Positions 1-6,088 of a stretch of DNA of 6,721 bases are shown here, piece after piece. The notes beneath the pieces are model-generated. The model saw only the letters and a list, made by a program, of their open reading frames with translations, made no database searches and was not told where the DNA came from. The translations under genes and the position numbers were made by a program. Source of the stretch: JAKZSU01 sp047517485 (lineage in GTDB: Bacteria > Pseudomonadota > Alphaproteobacteria > UBA7887); the NCBI GenBank assembly GCA_047517485.1, contig JAKZSU010000159.1:1-6721 (forward strand). Direction: 5' to 3'. The first letter of the stretch is position 1. Each line of letters starts with the position of its first letter.

Positions 1-54
1 GGCTCGTGGCCTGCTTTTCTTCCGACTGCTCCAGCAGGCGGTGCAGCACGAGCC
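1..54. repeat. Inverted repeat at left edge, possible partial coding end
   Basis: GGCTCGTG at 1-8 is exactly complementary to CACGAGCC at 47-54. The arms extend with CTGC (11-14) and GCAG (43-46), so the segment could fold into a stem-loop. Alternatively the symmetry is fortuitous inside a coding end: the - strand reads DRLVLHRLLEQSEEKQATS with GC-rich third positions from about 57 down to 2. That frame meets a TAG stop about four codons further upstream and has no good start, so I do not call a gene. The rest of 1-281 shows nothing I can name. Confidence 0.35.
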
Positions 55-281
55 GGTCCCCTACAAGGGCCTAGTCGGCGGTCATCGCAGCCTCGGAAAC
101 CAAATGTAGGGGATACGAGAGCGAAGTGGATACCCAGTATAGCCAAAAGCCGACCTGAGCGATGCCGCCAACGCCTGCCACAACTCGCGTCAATTTGCCA
201 CGGTCGGCTTATTACCCCGGGCTTTGCAACCACAGCTATTAGGCGTAGCCTCTTCGGGAAATCCGGGGGATATTTATCGCA

Positions 282-434
282 ATGGCCACTCACGAGGGAG
301 AACGAAAACTTACCGCGATCCTAGCGGCTGATGTCACAGGTTTCTCACGTCTCATTTCAGATGACGAGCGTGCAACTGTTAGGTCTGTTATTTCATCCCG
401 CCGCCGAGGGGTGGTTTCGGCATCCACTCCATGA
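282..434 (+). pseudogene. Truncated class III adenylate/guanylate cyclase N-terminus
   Basis: An ATG at 282 opens a 50-residue frame. Its residues 7-33 (ERKLTAILAADVTGFSRLI followed by a DDE-containing stretch) match the well-known start of alphaproteobacterial class III nucleotide cyclases, where the Asp of the AADV segment is a metal ligand. A purine-rich GGGGG stretch lies at 265-269. After residue about 37 the match fades into SSRRRGVVSASTP and a TGA at 432. The GVV segment may correspond to the later RGRVV motif of the family, joined by an internal deletion. The catalytic domain of a real cyclase needs roughly 170 residues, so this piece cannot be active. I read it as a remnant left by deletion or rearrangement. 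It does not appear related to the peptide cluster downstream. Confidence 0.6.
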
Positions 435-582
435 CGCAGAGTCTGCGGGCCCATCGGCGTCTTATTGGCGGGGTCGCGACGAAGCACAAACACCCGTGGC
501 GTGGGATGGGCGCGGTCGTCGCCATTCCGTCGGCGCTCCACCATCGGCGGATTTGGTCGGGTTGGAGAACGGCGCCGGACGC

Positions 583-811
583 ATGGAATTGAACGAAATG
601 GCTGTCGCGAGTCCGCGCATTTCCCGGCTACTCCTCCGGCCGGAAATCGAGTTGCTCCTAAACGCCGTCCTGACCCCCCCCCGATCCGCGCCGCGACGAC
701 CGGCTTCGCGCGCTCCTCGCGGCAGAGATTGACTGGACGTATTTAATCGGCACAGCGCTCGCCCATCGGGTCACGCCCCTGCTGTGTCACGCTTTCAGGC
801 GTCTCGCTGGG
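583..811 (+). pseudogene. Frameshifted N-terminal part of the nucleotidyltransferase
   Basis: In frame 1, starting at ATG 583 or more likely ATG 598 (preceded by GGAA at 585-588), the sequence reads SRLLLRPEIELLLNAVLTPP. From position 683 in frame 2 it continues as DPRRDDRLRALLAAEIDW and then YLIGTALAHRVTPLLCHAF, straight into the downstream gene. Together these pieces reproduce the usual N-terminus of NTP_transf_5-type nucleotidyltransferases: a helix with RPE, then DW, then AxxHRVxPLL. The two halves are out of register by one base inside a run of nine Cs at 674-682; eight Cs would restore a single frame reading TPPDP. Frame 2 has a TGA at 671 and no start codon between it and GTG 812, so the first 60-70 residues are lost as the sequence stands. 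Confidence 0.75.
674..682 (+). repeat. Nine-C homopolymer causing the frameshift
   Basis: Nine consecutive Cs lie between GTCCTGA and GATCCG. Removing one C joins the two reading frames of the nucleotidyltransferase into one continuous protein. Such runs are prone to slipped-strand mutation in the cell and to miscalled length in sequencing. Confidence 0.85.
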
Positions 812-2632
812 GTGATGATTCCCGAAGACTTGATGGTCGCGTTGCAGACGTATTCCGATGACAATGCCGCGCGCAACCGCGACCTCGCTGTCGAGCTTTG
901 CGCGGTGGTTGGCGACTTGCGGCGCGAGGGCATTCCGGCTTTGCCGTTCAAGGGACCGACCTTGGCGAAGGCGGTCTATGGCGATATCGCGCTGCGCGCC
1001 GCGGGCGACCTCGACTTCCTGGTTCGTCCCGAAGACGTGGATAGAACCCGCGCCGTGCTCGCCCGGCGCGGCTATCGGCCGCACGGCGGCGACGAACCGG
1101 CGCTGTCGCCGGCTATCGCGGCGGCGTTGCGACGGGTCGAAAACGAATGCGTCCTGGTCGGCGGCAAAGATGGCTTCGTGCTCGAGCCGCACTGGGCGCT
1201 GGTACCGTCGACTCTCGCCATGGATATCGACTATCGGGGCCTATGGGATCGAGCGACGACGATCGCGCTCGACGAGGGAGAGGTTGCAGCACTATCGATC
1301 GAGGATCTCGTGTTCGTGCTTTGCGTACACGGATCGAAGCATCAATGGCTGGAGCTCCGCTGGATCCAGGACGTCGCGGAATTGATCGTGCGTTACCCGG
1401 GACTCGACTGGGACGCCTGCTTGGACCGGGCGCGCCGACAGGGCTGCGAGCGCATGGTGCTGTTGGGTCTGGCGCTCGCATCGGAAACCTTCGAGATCGC
1501 GCTGCCGGCGCCGATTTCGACGCGACCGGACGCAGATGCCGATGCATTGGCGCGGCGCAGCCGCGAGCAGCTGTTCGCGGGCAACGTCAAGATGCCGGAC
1601 CCGTACCGCGTCACCCGCTACAGTTTGCGCATGCGTGAGCGGCGACGAGACCGGATCGCCTATGTCTGGCGCACCCTGGTGACGCCGCGCGAAAAACATT
1701 ACGCGCTCGTCAAGCTGCCCGCTCCGCTGCGATTTCTCTATCTGGCGATCAAGCTGGTACACGATTATCTGATGCTGCCGTTGTGGCACCGTTTGCCGGC
1801 GGCTGCCGTTGCCGAAGAAACACGCGACAGGGTGCGCGCGGACTGGACGGCGCGCGCCGAGGACTGGGATCGCTGGAGCGACGAAGCGGCGGGGTCGGCC
1901 GCGCGGGTAAACGCGGCGCTGATCGCGGCGGTGGACATTTCTCCCGACCATCGCGTTCTCGACCTGGCGTCGGGCGTGGGGGAACCGTCGCTCGACATCG
2001 CGCGCCGGCTGGACGGCGAGGGGCGTGTCGTCGCCAGCGATTTCGTTCCGGCCATGCTCGAGACGACGCGGCGTCGCGCCACGGTCGCGGGGGTTACCGG
2101 GCTCGACTGCTGCGCCGCCGACATGGAGGCGCTGCCGTTCGCGGGCGAGGTGTTCGACCGCGTCGTCTGCCGCTTCGGGATCACGTTTTGCCCTCGGCCG
2201 GAGCGCGCGCTTGCGCACGCTTTTCGCGTTCTGCGACCGGGGGGACGCGCGGCGTTCCTGGTCTGGGGCCGGTTGGACGAGAACACGATCTTCCAGGTTC
2301 TGCAGAGAATCGTCGAACAGGCCGTTCCCGTTGGCGCCGGTCGGGGGCCGTTTCGTTTCGGCGCGACCGACGATCTGTCACGCGCGATGAACGCCTGCGG
2401 TTTCGCCGACGTCAAGATCAGCGAGGTGCGCTTCGTCGAGACGATTGCGCCTGACCGCCGTTTTTGGGGGCCCACGTTCGACATGGCCTTCGGCGCCGCG
2501 ATCCGTCCCCTGACCCCGGCGGCGCAAGCCGCGCTCGAGCGCGCGATCGAGGCCGCGTTCGCCGATCACCTGCGGGCCGATGGCTATCGGATCGGCAATC
2601 ACCTGCGTGTCGTGGTCGGGACCCGGCGATGA
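812..2632 (+). CDS. Nucleotidyltransferase (NTP_transf_5 type) fused to SAM methyltransferase
   Basis: This frame encodes 606 residues from GTG 812 (ATG follows at 815); the natural start is probably at 598, before the poly-C frameshift. Residues 1 to about 330 resemble the uncharacterised nucleotidyltransferase family PF14907. They carry LPFKGPTLA (44-52), YGD (56-58), the metal-binding GDLDFLVRPED (65-75) and LEPHWAL (124-130). Residues from about 340 to 606 form a class I methyltransferase of UbiE-like type. Its motif I is VLDLASGVG (382-390), the acidic residue after motif I is D410, an ADMEALPF segment lies at 436-443, and RVLRPGG is at 472-478. The first domain could transfer a nucleotide to a protein or small molecule; the second would methylate an unknown substrate. 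It converges on the peptide-modification operon with only six bases between the stop codons, which supports a shared role. The substrate of either domain cannot be read from the sequence. Confidence 0.85.
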   Translation: MMIPEDLMVALQTYSDDNAARNRDLAVELCAVVGDLRREGIPALPFKGPTLAKAVYGDIALRAAGDLDFLVRPEDVDRTRAVLARRGYRPHGGDEPALSPAIAAALRRVENECVLVGGKDGFVLEPHWALVPSTLAMDIDYRGLWDRATTIALDEGEVAALSIEDLVFVLCVHGSKHQWLELRWIQDVAELIVRYPGLDWDACLDRARRQGCERMVLLGLALASETFEIALPAPISTRPDADADALARRSREQLFAGNVKMPDPYRVTRYSLRMRERRRDRIAYVWRTLVTPREKHYALVKLPAPLRFLYLAIKLVHDYLMLPLWHRLPAAAVAEETRDRVRADWTARAEDWDRWSDEAAGSAARVNAALIAAVDISPDHRVLDLASGVGEPSLDIARRLDGEGRVVASDFVPAMLETTRRRATVAGVTGLDCCAADMEALPFAGEVFDRVVCRFGITFCPRPERALAHAFRVLRPGGRAAFLVWGRLDENTIFQVLQRIVEQAVPVGAGRGPFRFGATDDLSRAMNACGFADVKISEVRFVETIAPDRRFWGPTFDMAFGAAIRPLTPAAQAALERAIEAAFADHLRADGYRIGNHLRVVVGTRR

Positions 2633-2638
2633 GGCTTT

Positions 2639-3370
2639 TTATTCGCGCTCTTCCTCTTCGAGGCACAAGCCTTGGAGCAGGTTCACCGCGTCGGCGAGGG
2701 ACGACATGGGTAGCTCGAAACAATCGACGCCGCGAAGCCATTCGATCAGCGCGCCGACATTGGCTCGATCGAGGTCGCGGCGCACCGCCAAGCATTCGTC
2801 CATCAAGCGGCGCAGCGCCTCGGCTTTGTCGATCGCGCGAAGCGCGGTCGGGCCGTCCGGCGCATAACGGGGAAAGACGATCCAGCGTATCGGCGTGGGC
2901 GGCTCATCGGCCGTACAACGGCCCTCGGGCCGCGGCACCAGATAGCGGATTTCCTGCTCGTCGGCGCGAAACTGCAGCGGCAGGTCGAGCAGCTCGGGAT
3001 AATAGGGCGCGAGCGGGGCGACTGAGCCGGGCTTGACGGTCAGGGGAAGCGGCACCGCGAGTGCATCGAGCGTGGCTTCCTCAAGGAGGGCGATCTCATC
3101 GGTGAAATAGCGGAAGCCGGAGCGCGCCAACGCGGCGGTCAGGGTCGTCTTGCCACTGCCCTGGGCGGCGGGCATCAGGAGGCACCGCGAGCCGGTCGAG
3201 ACCACCCCGGCATGGAACTGCAGGAAGAAGCCGGTGCGGTCGGTGACGATCCGACGCAGTAGGACGAGAATCTCGCGCGCCAGGTGATCGAGGGATCCGC
3301 ACAGTCCGACGGCGGCGCCGTCAATTTCGACGACGGTCCAGCATCGGTCCTGGACGAGGTCGATGGTCAC
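2639..3370 (-). CDS. HprK-related serine kinase-like P-loop protein
   Basis: The 243-residue frame from GTG 3370 has the layout of HPr kinase-like proteins. These include HAGVV at 53-57, a P-loop MPAAQGSGKTTL at 66-77 with K74 and T75, and FTDEIALL at 89-96 supplying acidic residues after the P-loop. A long C-terminal half includes IRWIVFPRY (161-169). In this P-loop an Ala replaces the first Gly, which I recall as common in HprK-related kinases. Family members lack the usual HPr partner and occur beside PqqD-like proteins in putative peptide-modification clusters; a phosphoryl-transfer role here is inference. GTG 3370 overlaps the PqqD stop as GTGA, so coupled translation is possible. However, the same frame is open back to a stop at 3691-3689 and reads convincingly as protein from about 3483 (RYRLPSLSLSIGFATAEQES), so the N-terminus is probably longer and its start is missing. 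Confidence 0.82.
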   Translation of the reverse strand: MTIDLVQDRCWTVVEIDGAAVGLCGSLDHLAREILVLLRRIVTDRTGFFLQFHAGVVSTGSRCLLMPAAQGSGKTTLTAALARSGFRYFTDEIALLEEATLDALAVPLPLTVKPGSVAPLAPYYPELLDLPLQFRADEQEIRYLVPRPEGRCTADEPPTPIRWIVFPRYAPDGPTALRAIDKAEALRRLMDECLAVRRDLDRANVGALIEWLRGVDCFELPMSSLADAVNLLQGLCLEEEERE

Positions 3371-4080
3371 GTCCGTGTCCGCGCCGGCGTCGCCTTCGAG
3401 GTGCGCCAGCGGCGGGCGCAGCCAGCTTTCCTGTTCCGCGGTCGCGAAACCGATGGAGAGGGATAGACTTGGCAGGCGATAACGGCAGCGTCGCGTTGGG
3501 CGGACCGCGCTTTGGGTCCGTTGACGTGCGATGAACGAGGCCGGGCGGCGTTGCCGATTTCCGTCCTGCGATCGCGGAATTTGCGTTTCTTCTCCTCGAG
3601 CATCCGTGCTTGGTCTTCCAACGCTTTCGCGTCGAGCGCCGCGAAGGCTTCGATATCGGTATCCCTGAGCGCAAGCCGCCGCGCGACATCATGCGGCGAG
3701 GCGGCGAACGCCCGGCGCAGCGACGGATTGACCAGCAACCGTCCCAGCGCGGTGGTCAGGTCGATGGTCGCGGATGGCGGGGGCCCGATCCAGTCGATGT
3801 CGCCGAGCCCTTGCCAACGACGCAGCAATTCGCCGACCTGGGTCTCCGCCGTTTGCCGCAATACGCCGAAGAGTGCGGCATAGGCCGAGATGATTTTGCG
3901 CGGCGAATGCCCGTCTTCCAGTTTGCACCAAACGTAGGTGGCCGGGCCGTTGAAAAGCTGAAGCTCCTGGCGCGCAGCGGAAAAGAACACACCGTGGTCG
4001 CCGAGCACGCATAGGCTCGCATGGTCTTCGACGCTGACCGCCGGGGCCGAACTCTTATCCCGTGAGACCTTATTCGGCAT
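3367..4080 (-). CDS. PqqD-like leader-binding protein with C-terminal extension
   Basis: The frame runs 237 residues from ATG 4080. This ATG lies inside the last codons of the MNIO gene (ATG at 4080, MNIO TAA at 4072), so translation is probably coupled. Residues about 20-95 have the PqqD pattern: a beta-rich start, LFNGPATYVWCKLEDGHSP (42-60), then a helical stretch ending RRWQGLG. PqqD-like domains bind leader peptides of ribosomally made precursors. Residues about 108-165 form a second helical module, with LLVNPSLRRAF (115-125) and ALDAKALEDQARML (148-161) and then a basic KKRKFRDRR. It resembles small LigA/Nif11-like helical domains, but I am not sure of this. Stand-alone PqqD proteins are about 90 residues, so this one is unusually long. 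The last 30 residues are Arg-rich and overlap what looks like true kinase sequence in another frame, so the real C-terminus may lie near 3480. Confidence 0.78.
   Translation of the reverse strand: MPNKVSRDKSSAPAVSVEDHASLCVLGDHGVFFSAARQELQLFNGPATYVWCKLEDGHSPRKIISAYAALFGVLRQTAETQVGELLRRWQGLGDIDWIGPPPSATIDLTTALGRLLVNPSLRRAFAASPHDVARRLALRDTDIEAFAALDAKALEDQARMLEEKKRKFRDRRTEIGNAARPRSSHVNGPKARSAQRDAAVIACQVYPSPSVSRPRNRKAGCARRWRTSKATPARTRT
3371..3483 (-). other. Probable missing N-terminal coding part of the kinase
   Basis: In the kinase frame the bases upstream of GTG 3370 read RYRLPSLSLSIGFATAEQES, then WLRPPLAHLEGDAGADTD, leading into VTIDLVQD. This looks like a beta strand followed by an amphipathic helix, as expected before the kinase core. 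No ATG, GTG or TTG exists in this frame between the stop at 3691-3689 and 3370. The PqqD frame would enter the kinase frame by a -1 shift. Possible explanations are an indel (real or sequencing error), a ribosomal frameshift making a PqqD-kinase fusion, or simple shadow coding. Confidence 0.5.
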
Positions 4081-4924
4081 CGTCCGGTGCCTGGGTCATC
4101 GCGGTGAGGCGGCGGAGGTCAGCTTCGAGCTCGTCGATCGGCGGGAAGTTGCCGTCGCGCTCGATGATCACCGCTTGCGGCGTAGTATAGGCGAGCACGG
4201 CGGCGATCATTTGCCACAGATCGTCCTGGATCGCCTCCTCATGGAGGTCGTGCCAGCGATCGCGCCAATGGGTGTAGCCGACCACGTGAAGCTGGACGAC
4301 ACGATGGGGATCGATGTCGCGAAGCCAGGTGTAGGGGTCGAAGCCGAAGTTGCGGGCGTTGACGAACAGATTGGTGACGTCAAGCAGCAAGCCGCAGCCG
4401 CTTTCCTCCGACAGGCGATTGAGAAAATCGGTTTCCAGCAGCTCGCCCGGGATCGTGAGATTGGCAGTGATGTTCTCGAGGATCAGCGGCCGCCCACAGG
4501 CCTCGACGACCTCGCGCGCGTGATCGGCTATGACGCGGATCGACTCGCGGGTCGGCGACACCGGGTTGAAGTGGCCGAGATCGACCTCGGCAGTTCGGCA
4601 GAAGCCGATATGCTCGCTCACCCAAAGCGGCTCGGCGACTGCGACGATTTCGACCAACCGTGTCAGCGCCTCGTGGTCGAGCGGTCCCGGCGTGCCGAGC
4701 GAGAGACCCAGGCTATGCAGCGAGAGCGGATAGGTCTCGGCGATCGTGCGTAGACGCCAGAACCGCTTCGGATCTGCGAAATGCTCGGCGACGATTTCGA
4801 GGCAACCGATCTCAGGCGGTCGCGAGTCGATCCACAACGCCAGTTCCGGCCGATGCCCGACGCCGATCCGGGTCACGCCCGACTCCCGCGTGACTAATTG
4901 ATCAGGATGCTCCCGCATCCGCAT
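4070..4924 (-). CDS. DUF692 / MNIO multinuclear iron-dependent peptide oxidase
   Basis: The 284-residue product carries the motif series of the DUF692 family, TIM-barrel enzymes with two or three irons. In order these are GVGHRPEL (21-28), LEIVAEHF (42-49), LHSLGLSLG (69-77), VSEHIGF (102-108), LILENITAN (147-155), LLLDVTNLFVN (179-189), QLHVVGY (211-217), an HDLH segment (225-228) and IIERDGNFP (253-261). Likely iron ligands are among H70, E104, H105, E150, D182, H213, D226, H228 and E255. Characterised relatives such as MbnB and TglH oxidise Cys residues of precursor peptides with a partner protein. Length and motifs are complete, so it should be active. The ATG at 4924 overlaps the peptide gene. 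A GTG at 4876, with GGAG at 4883-4886 six bases before it, starts closer to the conserved GVGHR and is a good alternative. It probably acts on the adjacent CGCG peptide. Confidence 0.9.
   Translation of the reverse strand: MRMREHPDQLVTRESGVTRIGVGHRPELALWIDSRPPEIGCLEIVAEHFADPKRFWRLRTIAETYPLSLHSLGLSLGTPGPLDHEALTRLVEIVAVAEPLWVSEHIGFCRTAEVDLGHFNPVSPTRESIRVIADHAREVVEACGRPLILENITANLTIPGELLETDFLNRLSEESGCGLLLDVTNLFVNARNFGFDPYTWLRDIDPHRVVQLHVVGYTHWRDRWHDLHEEAIQDDLWQMIAAVLAYTTPQAVIIERDGNFPPIDELEADLRRLTAMTQAPDDAE
4883..4886 (-). promoter_or_regulatory. Ribosome binding site favouring GTG 4876 for the MNIO gene
   Basis: GGAG on the - strand lies six bases before GTG 4876. Starting there gives a 268-residue protein beginning MTRIGVGHRPEL, 17 bases after the stop of the peptide gene. 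No comparable site precedes ATG 4924 or ATG 4918, which lie inside the Cys codons of the peptide gene. Confidence 0.5.
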
Positions 4925-5094
4925 CCGCTATCGGCCGCCTTGGCCGACCGTGTGCGCGAAGACAAAAGCATGGCCACCGCCGGCGCGACGGCCGCACCCT
5001 TAGCAACAGTTCTGAGAAATTCCCGTCGCGCCTCCGCTTCCGCCTCGTCGTCGTTCGCCGGCGCGGGTTTCCCAAATTTCTTTGGATCAGACAT
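4894..5094 (-). CDS. Small putative RiPP precursor with Tat-like leader and CGCG tail
   Basis: Starting at ATG 5094 the product has 66 residues. Start choice rests on a GGGG site at 5104-5107, nine bases upstream; in-frame ATGs at 5103, 5130 and 5151 lack such spacing. Residues 1-21 are polar and acidic (NDDEAEAE at 14-21). Then comes a twin-arginine-like motif ARREFLRTV (22-30), a short hydrophobic stretch around AAVAPAVAMLL (34-44), a basic turn SSRTRS and a possible signal-peptidase site AKA (51-53). The tail is ADSGCGCGSILIN, with Cys at 58 and 60. It is the first gene of the operon and directly precedes the MNIO gene, the usual place for its substrate. The two cysteines are the likely modified residues. 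Tat leader and RiPP leader roles could be combined; whether it is exported is inference. It could instead be an unrelated small Tat protein, but the context argues against that. Confidence 0.75.
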   Translation of the reverse strand: MSDPKKFGKPAPANDDEAEAEARREFLRTVAKGAAVAPAVAMLLSSRTRSAKAADSGCGCGSILIN

Positions 5095-5260
5095 TGGTGT
5101 CATCCCCGTCGATTGCAAATGGGTTGTCATATGCTGTGAAAAGACTGGCAAGTATCATGCCGTGTCCACAAAACCATTTAATAACAATTGCTTAAGATCT
5201 TGCACTCGCCATGTCGATTCAAAACTGTAAAGAATTTTGACACTTTTTCGCGCAAACACC
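5095..5260 (-). promoter_or_regulatory. AT-rich leader upstream of the peptide operon
   Basis: This stretch is clearly richer in A and T than its surroundings (for example TTAAGCAATTGTTATTAAATGG on the - strand, roughly 5170-5191, and a run near 5225-5245). It is the natural place for the operon promoter. I cannot fix -35 and -10 boxes with standard spacing, so this is a region call only. Confidence 0.35.
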
Positions 5261-5563
5261 GGTGCCGTGTAAGCCGACATCCCCCCAGATGGCGGTCGTT
5301 CGGCAATCATGGTGCCGCAGCGAGGCCAGTCTTGCAAGCAATCGGTGTCGCCGTCGCCAGCCCTGAGGCCGCGATGTTGCGGGCGTAGCGAGGTATTGGC
5401 GGGGTATAGGGCAAGCGGTAACCTTCGAACCGACCGGCTTGCTGCCCCCACTTTATATTGGATGCGCCTGAGCCAGTAATGTCGGCAAACCCCATCGCCC
5501 TGAGGTCGGCTCGGGGTAAATAGCAGACAATCTCACGGCGCTCTGATTAGGCCCGCATACCAC

Positions 5564-5600
5564 CGAAAGCGGAAGTAATTTGTCGAAAAGCGGACGTATT
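5564..5600 (+). repeat. Imperfect 17-base direct repeat
   Basis: CGAAAGCGGAAGTAATT at 5564-5580 is followed by CGAAAAGCGGACGTATT at 5584-5600, a 20-base period with a few mismatches and one offset. The AAGCGGA core gives it the look of an intergenic repeat or a double binding site. The function is unknown. Confidence 0.4.
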
Positions 5601-5902
5601 GGGACGGTCACTTTAAACAAGCGCCTGCACGACTCTCAGAGCCCCGTAGAGCGCCTCTGGCGAATCCGGAGTCCCTGAGCGCCGGTCAGGTGCCAAGACT
5701 CACTGGTGAGTCGTTTAGGCCCGCCCCTTGCGCCGCTCGCCGATTTCCGCGTCGGACTGCTCCGGCCCCGAGCATGTCGGCGACCGGATACTCCCCGCCA
5801 CTGCGGGACAGATTGTCGCTCATAATCGCAGTTGGTAGAAGTTCTGCGGGGGGTGAAGGTTCGATTGGGCCGGCGGGAATCCGCAAACGACTCATGAACG
5901 CC

Positions 5903-5923
5903 TTGGCACGGATTTGGCACGGA
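5903..5923 (+). repeat. Perfect 10-base direct repeat, 11-base period
   Basis: TTGGCACGGA occurs at 5903-5912 and again at 5914-5923. An 11-base spacing puts both copies on the same face of the helix. It lies about 90 bases beyond the tRNA-Thr 3' end. It may be a double protein-binding site or a chance duplication in decayed DNA. Confidence 0.5.
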
Positions 5924-6013
5924 GTTCCTGTCGTGTTCTGGGGATTCTGGTCGTAGCCAGTCGCCAGGCGCATAACGCCACCGACTCGGTATTGTTATAT
6001 ATCAATGAGTTAG

Positions 6014-6088
6014 TGGTGCCGCCGGTAAGAATCGAACTTACGGCCTCTCCCTTACCAAGGGAGCGCTCTACCCCTGAGCTACGGCGGC
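6014..6088 (-). tRNA. tRNA-Thr (anticodon GGT)
   Basis: The - strand from 6088 folds as a complete 75-base tRNA including an encoded CCA (6016-6014). The acceptor stem is GCCGCCG/CGGCGGC, the D arm GCTC-AGGGGTA-GAGC, and the anticodon arm CTCCC-TTGGTAA-GGGAG with anticodon GGT. A five-base variable loop and a T arm GTAAG-TTCGATT-CTTAC complete it, with discriminator base A. GGT reads ACC and ACT threonine codons. All stems pair fully, so it should be functional. Its 3' end points toward the decayed stretch and the peptide cluster. Confidence 0.97.

Larger units (their letters stand above)
5261..6013. other. Gene-free, probably decayed stretch
   Basis: Several open frames of 60-98 codons exist on both strands, but none has a recognisable motif, convincing ribosome binding site or continuous coding signal, and they overlap one another. 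The region lies between the 5' end of the peptide operon and the 3' end of a tRNA gene, a common site for integration and decay of mobile DNA. The only structures I see are two short direct-repeat pairs, listed separately. Confidence 0.5.

Noticed and set aside
1292..2218. 308-codon - strand open frame inside the nucleotidyltransferase gene, and several other long antisense frames between 743 and 2795
   Set aside because: They are Arg/Pro/Ala-rich shadows of the GC-rich + strand gene, without motifs, and the + strand frame has clear family motifs throughout.
3510..3620. A classical slippery heptamer for -1 frameshifting between the PqqD and kinase frames
   Set aside because: A-rich stretches such as AAGAAACGCAAA and CCCAAA are present, but none is a proper X XXY YYZ heptamer in the PqqD frame.
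4175..4753. 192-codon + strand open frame opposite the MNIO gene
   Set aside because: It is antisense to a complete set of DUF692 motifs, with no motifs of its own.
5310..5318. TGGTGCCGC matching the tRNA-Thr 3' end as a second attachment site
   Set aside because: Nine bases of GC-rich match are expected by chance, and the match does not extend into the T arm.
5155..5495. - strand open frames of 98 and 62 codons upstream of the peptide gene
   Set aside because: They have no motif or ribosome binding site, and the longer one crosses the AT-rich putative promoter region.
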